Part shown: positions 11,154 through 20,054 of the stretch, piece after piece
Numbering within the stretch: position 1 is the stretch's first letter
Layout of the letters: every line of letters starts with the position of its first letter
Source of the DNA: Niveispirillum cyanobacteriorum
GTDB taxonomy: Bacteria; Pseudomonadota; Alphaproteobacteria; Azospirillales; Azospirillaceae
Direction: 5' to 3'
DNA: 64,000 nt
Assembly: GCF_002868735.1 (NCBI RefSeq)
Contig: NZ_CP025612.1
Coordinates: 1,182,501 to 1,246,500, forward strand
Notes under the pieces: generated by a model
What the model was told of the DNA's origin: nothing
Seen by the model: the letters and a program-made list of their open reading frames with translations, nothing else
The model's database searches: none
Made by a program: the position numbers and the translations under genes

Positions 11154-12371
11154 TCAACCCCGCGTCATGCGCGACAAGGCAGCGATGGCGAAAAGCGACA
11201 GGATCAGCATCAGGCCGACCACCGCCACCAGTCCACCCCAGCCCCATGCGCCCCAGATAACGCCCCCACCGGCCCCCACAAGGCTGGAACCCATATAATA
11301 AGAGAAGAGGTAGAGGGATGATGACTGCGCCTTGCCCGTGGCCGGGGCCAGCGCCCCGACCCAGCCGCTGGCGATTGAATGCGCACCGAAGAAGCCGAAT
11401 GTCATCAGCCCGATACCGGGGACAATGGTGTAAAGCGTGTCCGCAAGCGTCAGGGCGACACCCACCGTCATGATCAGCACGGCCCCCACCATCACCAGTG
11501 CCCGGCCCCATCGTACCGTCAACCGGCCCACGGTGGAGGATGACCCCATGCCCAGCAGATAGGCGCTGAAAATCAGCGCCACGACCGACTGAGGTAGATC
11601 GAACGGCGGCAGCAGAAGACGGAAACCCATGTAATTGAAGATGGTGATGAAGCCACCCATCAACAGGAAGCCTTGCGCGAACAGCAGCCGCAGATCAGGC
11701 CGGCGCAGCGGGACCGCCAACGCGGTTAGCATCAATCCCGGTCGGGCCGGTCGCCGCACAAATCCAGCCGACACCGGCAATGACCGCCAGACCGCGAAAG
11801 CGGCCAGCAACCCCATCAGCCCGATCCCGATGGTCGCCGCCTGCCAGGGCAGAAAATCCACGACGACGCCGGTAACCAGGCGCCCCGCCATACCGCCCAT
11901 CGCCGATCCCGCAATATAGAGACCCATGGCCCTGTCCAATGCGGACGGGTGCATTTCCTCACCCAGATAGGCCATCGCCACCGCCGGCAGCCCCGCCAGC
12001 GTCACCCCGAACAGAGCACGCGCCAGCAAAAGCCCGTGCCAGGACGGGATAATGGCGGTCAGCAGTGTCAACAGCGCGGAAACAGCCAAAGAGGCCACCA
12101 TCACCGGCTTGCGCCCGAAAATATCGGCCAGGGCACCGGACAGCAGCAGCGAGACCGACAGGAAACCGGTGGCAAGGGAAAGAGCCAGCGCAGCCTCTGC
12201 CGGCGCCACACCGAACCCGTCAGCCAGCAACGGCAGCAAAGGCTGCACATGATACAGAAGGGCAAACGTGGAAAAGCCCGCCGCGAACAAGGCCAGGGAC
12301 ACCCTGCGAAAAGCCGGGCTGCCGGTCTGGATACCGGTCATGGCGCTGAAGGGCGGCGGGCTGGCCGTCAT
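11154..12371 (-). CDS. MFS transporter (YnfM-like)
   Basis: A 405-aa major facilitator with 12 predicted TM helices. The first helix (LALFAAGFSTFALLYHVQPLLPLLA) and the loop 2-3 motif LSGALADIFGRKPVM are typical; the HVQPLLP segment resembles the YnfM/bicyclomycin-resistance-like branch. The substrate is unknown; drugs or arabinose-like sugars are possible. The ATG at 12371 overlaps the purT stop in a TGATG junction, so translation is coupled. A GTG one codon earlier is also possible. Confidence 0.87.
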   Translation of the reverse strand: MTASPPPFSAMTGIQTGSPAFRRVSLALFAAGFSTFALLYHVQPLLPLLADGFGVAPAEAALALSLATGFLSVSLLLSGALADIFGRKPVMVASLAVSALLTLLTAIIPSWHGLLLARALFGVTLAGLPAVAMAYLGEEMHPSALDRAMGLYIAGSAMGGMAGRLVTGVVVDFLPWQAATIGIGLMGLLAAFAVWRSLPVSAGFVRRPARPGLMLTALAVPLRRPDLRLLFAQGFLLMGGFITIFNYMGFRLLLPPFDLPQSVVALIFSAYLLGMGSSSTVGRLTVRWGRALVMVGAVLIMTVGVALTLADTLYTIVPGIGLMTFGFFGAHSIASGWVGALAPATGKAQSSSLYLFSYYMGSSLVGAGGGVIWGAWGWGGLVAVVGLMLILSLFAIAALSRMTRG

Positions 12372-13543
12372 CACTCGTAATCGATACGGATTCGCGACGC
12401 CGCCTCATAGGCGGTTGCCCGCGCCTCATCCGTGTCGGTGCCCCGCGCCAGGGCAACACCCATGCGGCGATAGGGGCGCGTGGTCGGCTTGCCGAACAAG
12501 CGCACATCCACCGCCTGATCCGGGCGGCCCGTGAAGAGCGCGCTGGCCAGACCGGTAAAGGCAAACTCATTTGCCTCACGGTCGGCCAGGATCACGGCGC
12601 TGGCCGAGGGGCCATACAGTTCGATCGCCGGGATCGGCAGACCCAGAATGGCGCGGGCATGCAGGTCGAATTCCGACAGGTTCTGCGAGGTCAGGGTGAC
12701 CATACCGGTGTCATGCGGGCGGGGGCTCAGTTCGGAGAAGATGACCTCATCCTTAGTCACAAAGAACTCCACCCCGAAAATCCCGTGCCCACCCAGGTCA
12801 TTGACGACCTTGGCCGCCATGTCCTGTGCCGATTTCAGCAGGTCCGGGCGCATGCCCATCGGCTGCCAGCTTTCCTGGTAATCACCACGTTCCTGACGGT
12901 GGCCAATGGGCGGGCAAAAGACGATGCCGTCCTTGGTTCGCACGGTCAGCAGGGTGATCTCATATTCGAACGGAATGAATTCCTCGACGATCACCTTGGC
13001 CCGGTCGCCGCGCATATTGGCAACGGCATATGTCCAGGCGGTTTCAAGCGCTCCCTCCTCCCGGACCGTGCTCTGGCCCTTGCCGGACGACGACATGACC
13101 GGCTTGATCACGCAGGGCAGGCCGGTATGGGCAATGGCCGCCTTCACCTCGTCAAAGCTTTCCGCATAACGGTACTTGCTGGTCCGCAAGCCCAGGTCGA
13201 CAGCGGCCAGTTCGCGGATACGGTCGCGATTCATGGTCATCTGTGTGGCGCGGGCCGACGGCACCACCGTGAACCCTTCGCTTTCCAGTTCGGCCAGCAT
13301 CTCGGTACGGATGGCCTCTACCTCCGGCACGACGAAGTCCGGCTTATGCTTTTCCACGGCAGCGCGCAGCTTGTCGCCGTCCAGCATGGGGAAAACCTCC
13401 CGCCCGTCGGCCACCTGCATGGCCGGCGCATTGTCATAGGCATCACACGCGATGACCTGCGCGCCTAGGCGCTTGGCGGAAATGACAAACTCGCGCCCCA
13501 ACTCACCCGAGCCGAGCAGAAGGATCTTCGCCGTGAAAGGCAT
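12371..13543 (-). CDS. purT: Formate-dependent phosphoribosylglycinamide formyltransferase
   Basis: PurT makes formyl-GAR from GAR, formate and ATP in purine biosynthesis, without folate. The 390-aa ATP-grasp enzyme shows the N-terminal GSGELGREFVISAKRLG motif, DFVVPEVEAIRTEML, ATQMTMNRDRIRELAA, the ATP-grasp segment PCVIKPVMSSSGKGQS and the metal-binding stretch GIFGVEFFVTKDEVIFSELSPRPHDTGMVT split over the centre of the protein. Its length and motifs match E. coli PurT closely. The 3' end overlaps the MFS transporter gene. An unlinked folate-dependent PurN cannot be excluded. Confidence 0.95.
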   Translation of the reverse strand: MPFTAKILLLGSGELGREFVISAKRLGAQVIACDAYDNAPAMQVADGREVFPMLDGDKLRAAVEKHKPDFVVPEVEAIRTEMLAELESEGFTVVPSARATQMTMNRDRIRELAAVDLGLRTSKYRYAESFDEVKAAIAHTGLPCVIKPVMSSSGKGQSTVREEGALETAWTYAVANMRGDRAKVIVEEFIPFEYEITLLTVRTKDGIVFCPPIGHRQERGDYQESWQPMGMRPDLLKSAQDMAAKVVNDLGGHGIFGVEFFVTKDEVIFSELSPRPHDTGMVTLTSQNLSEFDLHARAILGLPIPAIELYGPSASAVILADREANEFAFTGLASALFTGRPDQAVDVRLFGKPTTRPYRRMGVALARGTDTDEARATAYEAASRIRIDYE

Positions 13544-13662
13544 GGCCCACCCTTATGTCTTCCGGGCTGCCCGTCCAAAGGCGCCCCCATGGACAATGAC
13601 CCTAGGGCGAAGGGTGCGGTCGCGCAACGGGGGCCGGGCGCGCGGGTGGCATGCCAAGGGCG

Positions 13663-14505
13663 TCATGCCTTGCCATCACGCAGGCCGCGGCAGATCGCTG
13701 CCGTATCCTCGTCCAGCGGAAAGCAGCATTCGATGCGTAGTTCGTCCAGCGTCACGTCATAAGGCGTCGCAAAGCTGGTGATGGTGGAGAAGAATTGCAG
13801 AACGCGCCCGTCGGGATGGCGAAGCATGGTTGTCACCATCGGCGACGGTCCCGCCGCCAGATCCCGGAAACGCCAGCTGGCCGGCACATCGGGATAGCGC
13901 AGGCATTCATCCAGCAGCGCCTTTGCCATCCGGTCGGCCGGGTTCATCGCCACCTCCTGGTAGAGATGACGCAGCAGATCGCCTGCAATTTCATGCCAGT
14001 TGGCCACGGCATCGCGGAACGGGCCGGGGCTGAAAATCTGCCGCATCATGTTGTCGTGCAGGGCGGGCGCACCATACGTGACACAATCATTAACCCGAGC
14101 GGCCGCCGCGTTTGCCTGGACAATATTCCAGCGCCGGTCCAGCACGAAGGCCGGATAAGGTTCCTGTTGCGCCAGAATGGCCTCAATGGCCTGTTTTATC
14201 CCCACCAGCTTCGGCGTGCCAAGGCTGGTTTCCCGGAAGATGGGGGCGAAGCCGCCCGCCACCAGCAAGCCATTACGTTCGCGTAGCGGCATCTCCAGCG
14301 CATCCGCCAACCGCATAAGCACTTCGCGTGAGGGCTGCGCCTTTCCCGTTTCGATATAGGACAAATGCCGGGCGGAAATATCCGCATCCAGGGCCAGATC
14401 CAGCTGGCTCAACCGTCGCGCCGCCCGCCATTCGCGCAGCATGACGCCCAGGCTGGCATTGGACGGGAAGATGACGGGGTTGGAAGGCGTCTGTGGCTTG
14501 ATCAT
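13663..14505 (-). CDS. XRE-family regulator with MmyB-like ligand-binding domain
   Basis: A 280-aa regulator. Residues about 18-75 form a Cro/C1-type helix-turn-helix (LGVMLREWRAARRLSQLDLA, then ISARHLSYIETGKAQPS). The remainder is the MmyB/MltR-like PAS-type domain found in regulators placed next to small redox enzymes and hydrolases (YPAFVLDRRWNIVQAN; HEIAGDLLRHLYQEVAMNP). The gene is divergent from the exported alpha/beta hydrolase at 14644, with 138 nt between starts, so that hydrolase gene is the likely target. The effector is unknown; some relatives bind fatty acids. Confidence 0.88.
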   Translation of the reverse strand: MIKPQTPSNPVIFPSNASLGVMLREWRAARRLSQLDLALDADISARHLSYIETGKAQPSREVLMRLADALEMPLRERNGLLVAGGFAPIFRETSLGTPKLVGIKQAIEAILAQQEPYPAFVLDRRWNIVQANAAAARVNDCVTYGAPALHDNMMRQIFSPGPFRDAVANWHEIAGDLLRHLYQEVAMNPADRMAKALLDECLRYPDVPASWRFRDLAAGPSPMVTTMLRHPDGRVLQFFSTITSFATPYDVTLDELRIECCFPLDEDTAAICRGLRDGKA

Positions 14506-14576
14506 GAGGAGCAGCGTAAGGGCTGAATGTGGTGCAGGACAATAACCTCCCAGGTCATATCACCATGATCGGGGGC

Positions 14577-14593
14577 GTCATTGAGGGCATGAC
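14577..14593. promoter_or_regulatory. Candidate operator in the XRE/hydrolase divergent region
   Basis: Inverted repeat GTCAT-N7-ATGAC sits between the divergent starts, preceded by a second, shorter dyad TCAT-N6-ATGA at 14555-14568. This is a plausible site for the adjacent XRE-family regulator. The assignment rests only on position and symmetry. Confidence 0.3.
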
Positions 14594-14643
14594 CCCTACC
14601 CGGCACTGTTTGCGGCATGTCCACCCTGATCGTGAGCCCTGCC

Positions 14644-15609
14644 ATGAACCGCCGTTCCTTCGCCTTGTCTAGCCTTGGTCTGCTAGCCGCCAGCGCCCTG
14701 CCGGCACGCCATGTCCTCGCCAGCCCCGCTACGCTGGCGGTCGAAGCCCTTGACGCCAGCGCCTTTAATGCCGCCCGCCGGTTTCTGAAAACCGGCTTCG
14801 GCGACATTGCCTATGTGGAACGGGGCCAGGGTCCTGCCGCCCTGTTCCTGCATGGATTTCCGCTGAACGGATTTCAGTGGCGCGGACAGCTCGAGCGTCT
14901 GTCACCTTGGCGCCGCTGTCTGGCCCCAGATTTCCTGGGGCTTGGTTATACCAGGGTGCGGGCTGGCCAAAGCCTGGCACCGGCGGCACAAGCCGACATG
15001 TTGGCCGCTTTCCTGGACGGGTTGGGCGAACGCTATGTCGATATCGTCGCCAATGACAGCGGCGTGGCCGTGGCTCAGCTATTCCTGGTGAAGTATCCGG
15101 ATCGGGTACGCAGCCTGTTGCTGACCAATGGCGATACCGAAATCGATTGCCCGCCACCCGCCCTGCTGCCGGTGATCGAACGGGCTAAGGCTGGCGCTTT
15201 TGCCCGCGAATGGCTGGCCCCGGATCTGGCCGATCATGACCGCGCCCGGTCCAAGATCGGCCTGGGTGGCCAGACCTTCACCTATCCCGAACGGATTGAG
15301 GATGCCACCATCGACATGTATCTGGCCCCGTTGGTCGCCAATCAGAACCTGACCAATGGCTACGCCCTGGCCCTGGAAGCGAATTCTCTGGCCGGGACCG
15401 AGGCTGTATTGCGCCAGAAAGGGCAGCCAGTCCGCATCATCTGGGGCACCGCCGACCCCATCTTCACACCCAAGGCACCCGCCTATCTGAACGCCCTGTT
15501 CCCCAACGCCATGGGTGTGAGGGAGGTCCCCGGCGGCATGCTATTCTTCCCGGAGGAGTTTCCCGACCTGATCGCTGAACAGGCCAAACGTTTGTGGGGC
15601 ATTGCCTGA
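14644..15609 (+). CDS. Exported alpha/beta hydrolase with Asp nucleophile position
   Basis: A 321-aa alpha/beta hydrolase. The N-terminus MNRRSFALSSLGLLAASALP looks like a twin-arginine signal, so it is probably periplasmic. The oxyanion region is LFLHGFPLNGFQW. The nucleophile elbow reads VANDSGVAVAQ, putting Asp138 where esterases have Ser, as in dehalogenase and epoxide-hydrolase-like members. A late acid region follows (IIWGTADPIF), but the final His is not obvious: the end reads REVPGGMLFFPEE, where H would normally occur. Substrate unknown. I chose ATG 14644 because it begins the signal peptide; an upstream ATG at 14617 is less likely. It is divergent from the XRE regulator and ends before a terminator. 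Confidence 0.82.
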   Translation: MNRRSFALSSLGLLAASALPARHVLASPATLAVEALDASAFNAARRFLKTGFGDIAYVERGQGPAALFLHGFPLNGFQWRGQLERLSPWRRCLAPDFLGLGYTRVRAGQSLAPAAQADMLAAFLDGLGERYVDIVANDSGVAVAQLFLVKYPDRVRSLLLTNGDTEIDCPPPALLPVIERAKAGAFAREWLAPDLADHDRARSKIGLGGQTFTYPERIEDATIDMYLAPLVANQNLTNGYALALEANSLAGTEAVLRQKGQPVRIIWGTADPIFTPKAPAYLNALFPNAMGVREVPGGMLFFPEEFPDLIAEQAKRLWGIA

Positions 15610-15638
15610 CATCGTCTTTAGCTAGCTGAAACACCTGA

Positions 15639-15676
15639 TAAAGCCCGTGCGGCCCAGTTGGTCCGCGCGGGCTTTA
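15639..15676 (+). terminator. Intrinsic terminator after the hydrolase gene
   Basis: A 14-bp stem (one G-U pair) pairs 15639-15652 with 15663-15676, with a 10-nt loop, ending in GGGCTTTATTCT. It lies 30 nt past the hydrolase stop. Confidence 0.75.
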
Positions 15677-15723
15677 TTCTATCCCCCGATTTTTCTGCAT
15701 GGCTGCCGGGGGCATCCAAGCCT

Positions 15724-15744
15724 TGCTTATAGTAAGCATGCTTA
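15724..15744. promoter_or_regulatory. Overlapping dyads upstream of the MarR gene (probable operator)
   Basis: The stretch holds TGCTTA-TAG-TAAGCA-TGCTTA. TAAGCATGCTTA (15733-15744) is a perfect 12-bp palindrome, and TGCTTA-N3-TAAGCA (15724-15738) is a second dyad sharing the middle half-site. It is AT-rich against a GC-rich background and ends 14 nt before the MarR start, which is typical of autoregulation in marR-emrAB operons. Confidence 0.6.
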
Positions 15745-15758
15745 TATTATGTATGCCT

Positions 15759-16205
15759 ATGAGCAACCTCGATCCCAATCCCACCTTCGGTGCGTCTCTG
15801 GCGGACACAGCCCGGCTGTTGCGCAAGCGCTTTGACCAGCGGCTGCGCTTCACGGGCAGCACGCGCGCCCAGTGGCACGCCATATTCAAAATCTCCAAAC
15901 AGGAGGGAATGAAGCAGGCGGAACTGGCCGAAGCGCTGGATGTGGAGCCGATCACCCTCACCCGCCTTCTGGACCGGATGGAGGAAGGCGGCTGGGTACA
16001 GCGTCAGCCCGACCCGACCGACCGCCGTGCCCGGCTGCTGTTCCTGACCGATAAGGCGCGGGAGGCGCTGGCCCCCATGCGGCTGGTGGTTGAGGAGATT
16101 TATGAGGAAGCGCTGGCCGGCCTGGACAAGGCGGAGCGCGAACAACTGATGCATCTGCTGTCGCGGGTGCGGACCAACCTTTCCAAAGGTGAAGATCATG
16201 ATTGA
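15759..16205 (+). CDS. MarR family transcriptional regulator
   Basis: A 148-aa winged-helix regulator. The DNA-binding core reads TRAQWHAIFKISKQEGMKQAELAEALDVEPITLTRLLDRMEE, with the wing at QRQPDPTDRRARLLFLTDKA, the standard MarR signature. It is the first gene of an operon with EmrA- and EmrB-like genes, the classic arrangement in which a MarR repressor is released by a pump substrate. The ATG at 15759 is chosen because sequence before it is AT-rich operator DNA; an ATG at 15753 is an alternative. No good Shine-Dalgarno precedes it, so a short-leader or leaderless transcript is possible. Confidence 0.9.
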   Translation: MSNLDPNPTFGASLADTARLLRKRFDQRLRFTGSTRAQWHAIFKISKQEGMKQAELAEALDVEPITLTRLLDRMEEGGWVQRQPDPTDRRARLLFLTDKAREALAPMRLVVEEIYEEALAGLDKAEREQLMHLLSRVRTNLSKGEDHD

Positions 16206-17265
16206 CACGGCGAAGCGCCCCCTGCCCACCTGGCGCCGACTGGCGCTGGGCCTGGCCCTGCCGGTCGTGCTGGCGGGTACGGGTGCCTATGTCTGGGCCA
16301 CTGGTGGCCGCTATGTCAGCACGGACAATGCCTATGTGAAGCAGGACAAGGTAGCCGTGGCACCGGAGGTGCAGGGTCTGGTCACTGCCGTGCATGTGGC
16401 CGAAAGCATGCCGGTGAAGCGCGGCGACGTGCTGTTCGAGATTGACGCCCAGCCCTACCGCATCGCCCTGGCCCAGTCCGAGGCTGCCATCGCAACGGCC
16501 CGGCTGAATGTTGAGCGCATGCGCGCCGACCTGTCGCAGAAGCGGGCCGAACTGGCGGAGGCCGAACAGGAACTGGAGTTCCGGCAGCGCGACCATGACC
16601 GGCAGGCCAGCCTCGCCCGCAACGGCTATGCCGCGCAAGCCAAGCTGGACGAGACGCGTAATCAGCTGCGCGCCGCCGAACAGGGTGTGGCCAAGGCACG
16701 ACAGGGTGTAGCCGCTGCCCTGGCCGATCTGGGCGGTGACCCCGCCATCGCCACCGACAGCCATCCGACCGTAATGCAGGCCCTGGCCGCCCGCGACCGG
16801 GCCGCCCTGGATCTGGAGCGCACTGTGGTCCACGCACCCGCCGACGGCATCGCGAGCCAGACGGATCGGCTGCGTGTGGGACAGTTCGCCCTGCCCGGCA
16901 TGTCGATGTTGAGCGTGGTGGAAACCCAGGCCACCTATGTGGAAGCCAACGTCAAGGAAACCGACCTGACCAACATGAAGGCGGGTCAGACAGCGACCAT
17001 TGAACTGGATGCCTATCCGGGCCGAACCCTGACGGCCAAGGTCGTCAGCATCGGTGCTGGTACGGGATCGGAATTCTCCGTCCTGCCCGCACAGAACGCG
17101 ACGGGCAACTGGGTGAAGGTGGTGCAGCGCGTACCCGTTCGTCTGCAACTGGCAGAGGGACAGTCGGTGCCGCTCCGTGCCGGCCTGTCCGCCAATGTCG
17201 ATATCGATACCGGCCATAGCCGCGGCCTGCCAGGCTTTGCCACCGCACAGGCGGCGGCCCGGTAA
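16198..17265 (+). CDS. EmrA-like periplasmic adaptor (HlyD family)
   Basis: A 355-aa HlyD/EmrA-family adaptor. It has a cytoplasmic stub, one TM helix (LALGLALPVVLAGTGAYVWA), the family opening GGRYVSTDNAYVKQDKVAVAPEVQG, the lipoyl half motif VKRGDVLFEIDAQPYR, a long coiled-coil hairpin (about residues 90-190), the second half at VVHAPADGIAS, and a beta-barrel. It connects the inner-membrane EmrB-like pump to an outer-membrane channel not encoded here. The start ATG overlaps the end of marR by 8 nt behind AAAGG, so translation is coupled. A GTG at 16189 is possible but poorly spaced. Confidence 0.92.
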   Translation: MIDTAKRPLPTWRRLALGLALPVVLAGTGAYVWATGGRYVSTDNAYVKQDKVAVAPEVQGLVTAVHVAESMPVKRGDVLFEIDAQPYRIALAQSEAAIATARLNVERMRADLSQKRAELAEAEQELEFRQRDHDRQASLARNGYAAQAKLDETRNQLRAAEQGVAKARQGVAAALADLGGDPAIATDSHPTVMQALAARDRAALDLERTVVHAPADGIASQTDRLRVGQFALPGMSMLSVVETQATYVEANVKETDLTNMKAGQTATIELDAYPGRTLTAKVVSIGAGTGSEFSVLPAQNATGNWVKVVQRVPVRLQLAEGQSVPLRAGLSANVDIDTGHSRGLPGFATAQAAAR

Positions 17266-17280
17266 CGCGGGAGATCCGCC

Positions 17281-18801
17281 ATGACCGACAAAGCCGATCT
17301 TAAAAAAGGCCCCCTGACTGTCGCCATTATGATGGCGACAATCATGCAGGTGCTGGACACCACCATCGCCAATGTCGCCCTGCCCAGTATGCAGGGCAGC
17401 CTGGGGGCGGCACAGGACAGCATCACCTGGGTGCTGACCTCCTATATCGTCGCTTCCGCCATCATGACGCCGATGACCGGATGGCTGACCGACCGGATCG
17501 GGCTGAAGCAGTTGTTCCTGATATCCGTGGTCGGCTTTACGGCAGCGTCCATGCTGTGCGGCACTGCCGGCAGCCTAACGGAAATGGTTGTCTGGCGGCT
17601 GTTGCAGGGTATATTCGGTGCTGCCCTTGTGCCCCTGTCACAGACGGTGCTGCTGAACATCAACCCGCCCGACCGGCATGGCCAAGCCATGGCCATGTGG
17701 GGGGCGGGCGTCATGGTCGGCCCCGTCATTGGCCCCACCCTGGGTGGCTGGCTGACCGAAAGCCTGAACTGGCGCTGGGTTTTCTACATCAACGTGCCCA
17801 TCGGCATCATGGCCTTCCTGGGCATCTTGGCTTGGCTGCCCAAGGCACCCACGCGGCAGCGCGGGTTTGATTTCATTGGTTTCGCACTGCTGTCCATAGG
17901 TGTGGGTACGTTGCAGCTGATGCTGGACCGGGGCGAACAGCTGGACTGGTTCGCCTCTCCCGAAATCTGGGTGGAACTGGGTGTGGCGGTATCCGCCTTC
18001 TGGGGCTTCGGTGTGCATATGATGACGGCGGAAAAGCCGTTTCTGCCGCCACATCTGCTGCGCGACCGCAACCTGCTGCTGGGGCTGGTCTTCATCTTCA
18101 TCATTGGTATCGTCGTCCTGGCCGCTATGGCCCTGCTGCCGCCAATGCTGCAACGGTTGATGGGCTATCCAACCATCACCACGGGCATGGTGATGGCGCC
18201 GCGTGGCGTGGGCGTGATGATCTCCATGTTGATGGTCGGACGACTGATGCGTGTGGTGGACCCGCGCCTGCTGATCCTGACGGGACTTTGCGTCACCGGC
18301 TGGTCACTGCATATGATGACGGGTTTCACCATCGTCATGGATTCCGGCCCCATAATCCTTTCCGGTGTGATCCAGGGTTTGGGGATCGGCATGGTGTTCG
18401 TACCGCTATCAACTATGGCTTTTGCGACCCTGGCCCCCGCCGACCGGCCGGATGCCGCCGGCCTGTTCAGTCTGGTGCGTAACATGGGCAACAGTCTGGG
18501 CGTTTCGGTCGTGACGGCGGCGCTGGCGCATTTCACCCAGGTCAACCATGCCGAACTGTCCGCCCATATCAGCCCCTTCAACACCAATATTGACGGTCCT
18601 ATCAGCATGGTGGGACAGGCCGCTCCGGAAGTGCTGGCCGCTGCTGACTTGGTGGTAAACCGGCAGGCCGCGATGATCGCCTATCTCAATGATTTCCATA
18701 TGATGATGCTGGTGACGCTGACGGCAATTCCGCTATTGCTGCTGCTGCGCAAGCCGAAGGCGACCGCCGCAGTGGACAAGAATGCCGCCGTGATGGAATG
18801 A
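17281..18801 (+). CDS. EmrB-like DHA2 family multidrug MFS permease
   Basis: A 506-aa permease of the DHA2 (14 TM) drug:H+ antiporter family. Diagnostic parts are MQVLDTTIANVALPSMQG in TM1, the loop motif GWLTDRIGLKQLFL, and motif C in TM5 (GAGVMVGPVIGPTLGGWLTE). It starts 15 nt after the emrA-like gene behind GGGAGA and completes a MarR-EmrA-EmrB tripartite efflux operon. Typical substrates of the family are uncouplers, hydrophobic antibiotics and fatty acids; the actual one is unknown. Confidence 0.93.
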   Translation: MTDKADLKKGPLTVAIMMATIMQVLDTTIANVALPSMQGSLGAAQDSITWVLTSYIVASAIMTPMTGWLTDRIGLKQLFLISVVGFTAASMLCGTAGSLTEMVVWRLLQGIFGAALVPLSQTVLLNINPPDRHGQAMAMWGAGVMVGPVIGPTLGGWLTESLNWRWVFYINVPIGIMAFLGILAWLPKAPTRQRGFDFIGFALLSIGVGTLQLMLDRGEQLDWFASPEIWVELGVAVSAFWGFGVHMMTAEKPFLPPHLLRDRNLLLGLVFIFIIGIVVLAAMALLPPMLQRLMGYPTITTGMVMAPRGVGVMISMLMVGRLMRVVDPRLLILTGLCVTGWSLHMMTGFTIVMDSGPIILSGVIQGLGIGMVFVPLSTMAFATLAPADRPDAAGLFSLVRNMGNSLGVSVVTAALAHFTQVNHAELSAHISPFNTNIDGPISMVGQAAPEVLAAADLVVNRQAAMIAYLNDFHMMMLVTLTAIPLLLLLRKPKATAAVDKNAAVME

Positions 18802-18875
18802 CCGCATCGCGCCGGCTGCACTTTTCATTCGCATGGAGGTTGCATTACTGTGGTCGCATCTGAAGAGGTGACGGT

Positions 18876-19133
18876 ATGAGCGACGCGATCCGGCAAATCA
18901 GGGCACGCGCCCGCCGCAAGGCGGCGGGGCTGGTGCGGCTTGAATTCTGGGTGCCGGCCACACGCCGGGACGATGTACGGGCCGCCGTAGCGGCTGTCCT
19001 GGCCGATGAACAGGCCGACAACGTAACGCCGATGGCGGAGGTGCCGGACGCTACGACCGGTAGTGCCGACAATGTCCCGGTTGTTCAGCGGCGTCAGCGG
19101 CTGATGACCGATATTGACGGTCTGCTGGACTGA
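18876..19133 (+). CDS. Small basic protein of unknown function
   Basis: An 85-aa protein I do not confidently recognise. The N-terminus SDAIRQIRARARRKAAGLVR is strongly basic, followed by LEFWVPATRRDDVRAAVAAVL, a strand-helix pattern like ribbon-helix-helix or MazE/DUF3018-like DNA-binding proteins. The rest is acidic and probably disordered, except for a terminal QRRQRLMTDIDGLLD. A good ribosome-binding site (GAGGTGACGGT) supports translation. No toxin-like partner is adjacent. Its stop abuts the stop of the convergent periplasmic-protein gene with no base between. Confidence 0.6.
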   Translation: MSDAIRQIRARARRKAAGLVRLEFWVPATRRDDVRAAVAAVLADEQADNVTPMAEVPDATTGSADNVPVVQRRQRLMTDIDGLLD

Positions 19134-19952
19134 TTAGCGGCGCGCCGGCCCAGGTGCCGTCAGCGGCAGCTGCGACGATTGAAGCGAGGTTGACAATCCT
19201 AGATCGCGCAGCATCACCGCCAGTGTTCCATCCGACGCCAATGACTGGATGGCAAGGTTCATTTCGGGCACGGTTACTGGACTGGCGGGGCTGACCAGAC
19301 ACACGCGGTCACGCGCGGCAACCGGGATGAAATCAGGTCTTGCGACCCTTGCCAGAGCCTCGTCACGCGACAACGCCAGACGCCATGTCGCCAGCGGCAG
19401 GATAACCGCATCCAGACGCCCGCCCTGCAGCTTGCGCAGATTACCGTCGGCATTGCGCGCATCAATGCGCTCCGCCTTCCCGCTGCTGAACAACGCTTCG
19501 ACAGCGGTCGGATAGAGAAAGCCCAGGACCGCGCCCACCCGCGCACCTTGCAACGTCTCCAACGTTGCCGGACCGCGCAATCCGGCAGACAGCAGCACGA
19601 TGTCGTGATCGGTGAAGAATGACTGGGTGAAGCGGTCGGGCGCGAAGGCGGGATAATACGGCTGCGCCGCCAGACAATAGGCATCGACGCTGCCGGTAGA
19701 GATTTCAGCAGCGATACGGTTGCGCGGCACAAACCGGAACGCGGCATCCAGACCCAGCCGTGAGGCCAGCGCCCGGCCAAACTCCAGTGCGAACCCGCCC
19801 TTCAACTGCCCATTTTCGACAATGGCGAACGGTGCCTCGTTATGGTCGCCAAAGGCAAATGTCAGGGGACGGGCCATGGCGGGGGTGGATATCATGATAA
19901 CGGCCAGAAGGGCCGCCAATCGCCACCACATTCCGCTTAAACGACCGGTCAT
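19134..19952 (-). CDS. Periplasmic solute-binding protein, amino-acid type (SBP_bac_3)
   Basis: A 272-aa exported protein. A signal peptide (WWRLAALLAVIMISTPAMA) is followed by the bacterial extracellular solute-binding family 3 pattern: LTFAFGDHNEAPFAIVENGQLKGGF split across the first lobe, EFGRALASRLGLDA, then LQGARVGAVLGFLYP. No permease or ATPase gene accompanies it, so it may be an orphan binding protein or signal sensor rather than part of an importer. A clear AGGGGG site precedes the ATG. Confidence 0.8.
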   Translation of the reverse strand: MTGRLSGMWWRLAALLAVIMISTPAMARPLTFAFGDHNEAPFAIVENGQLKGGFALEFGRALASRLGLDAAFRFVPRNRIAAEISTGSVDAYCLAAQPYYPAFAPDRFTQSFFTDHDIVLLSAGLRGPATLETLQGARVGAVLGFLYPTAVEALFSSGKAERIDARNADGNLRKLQGGRLDAVILPLATWRLALSRDEALARVARPDFIPVAARDRVCLVSPASPVTVPEMNLAIQSLASDGTLAVMLRDLGLSTSLQSSQLPLTAPGPARR

Positions 19953-20054
19953 CCCGGTTCCCCCTTACCCCACGGGATATGTTCCGTTCACATATCGCAG
20001 GTTTAAGGATTTTTTAATAAATTTTTTGTGGTTAATGCGAAATAATGCAACCGT

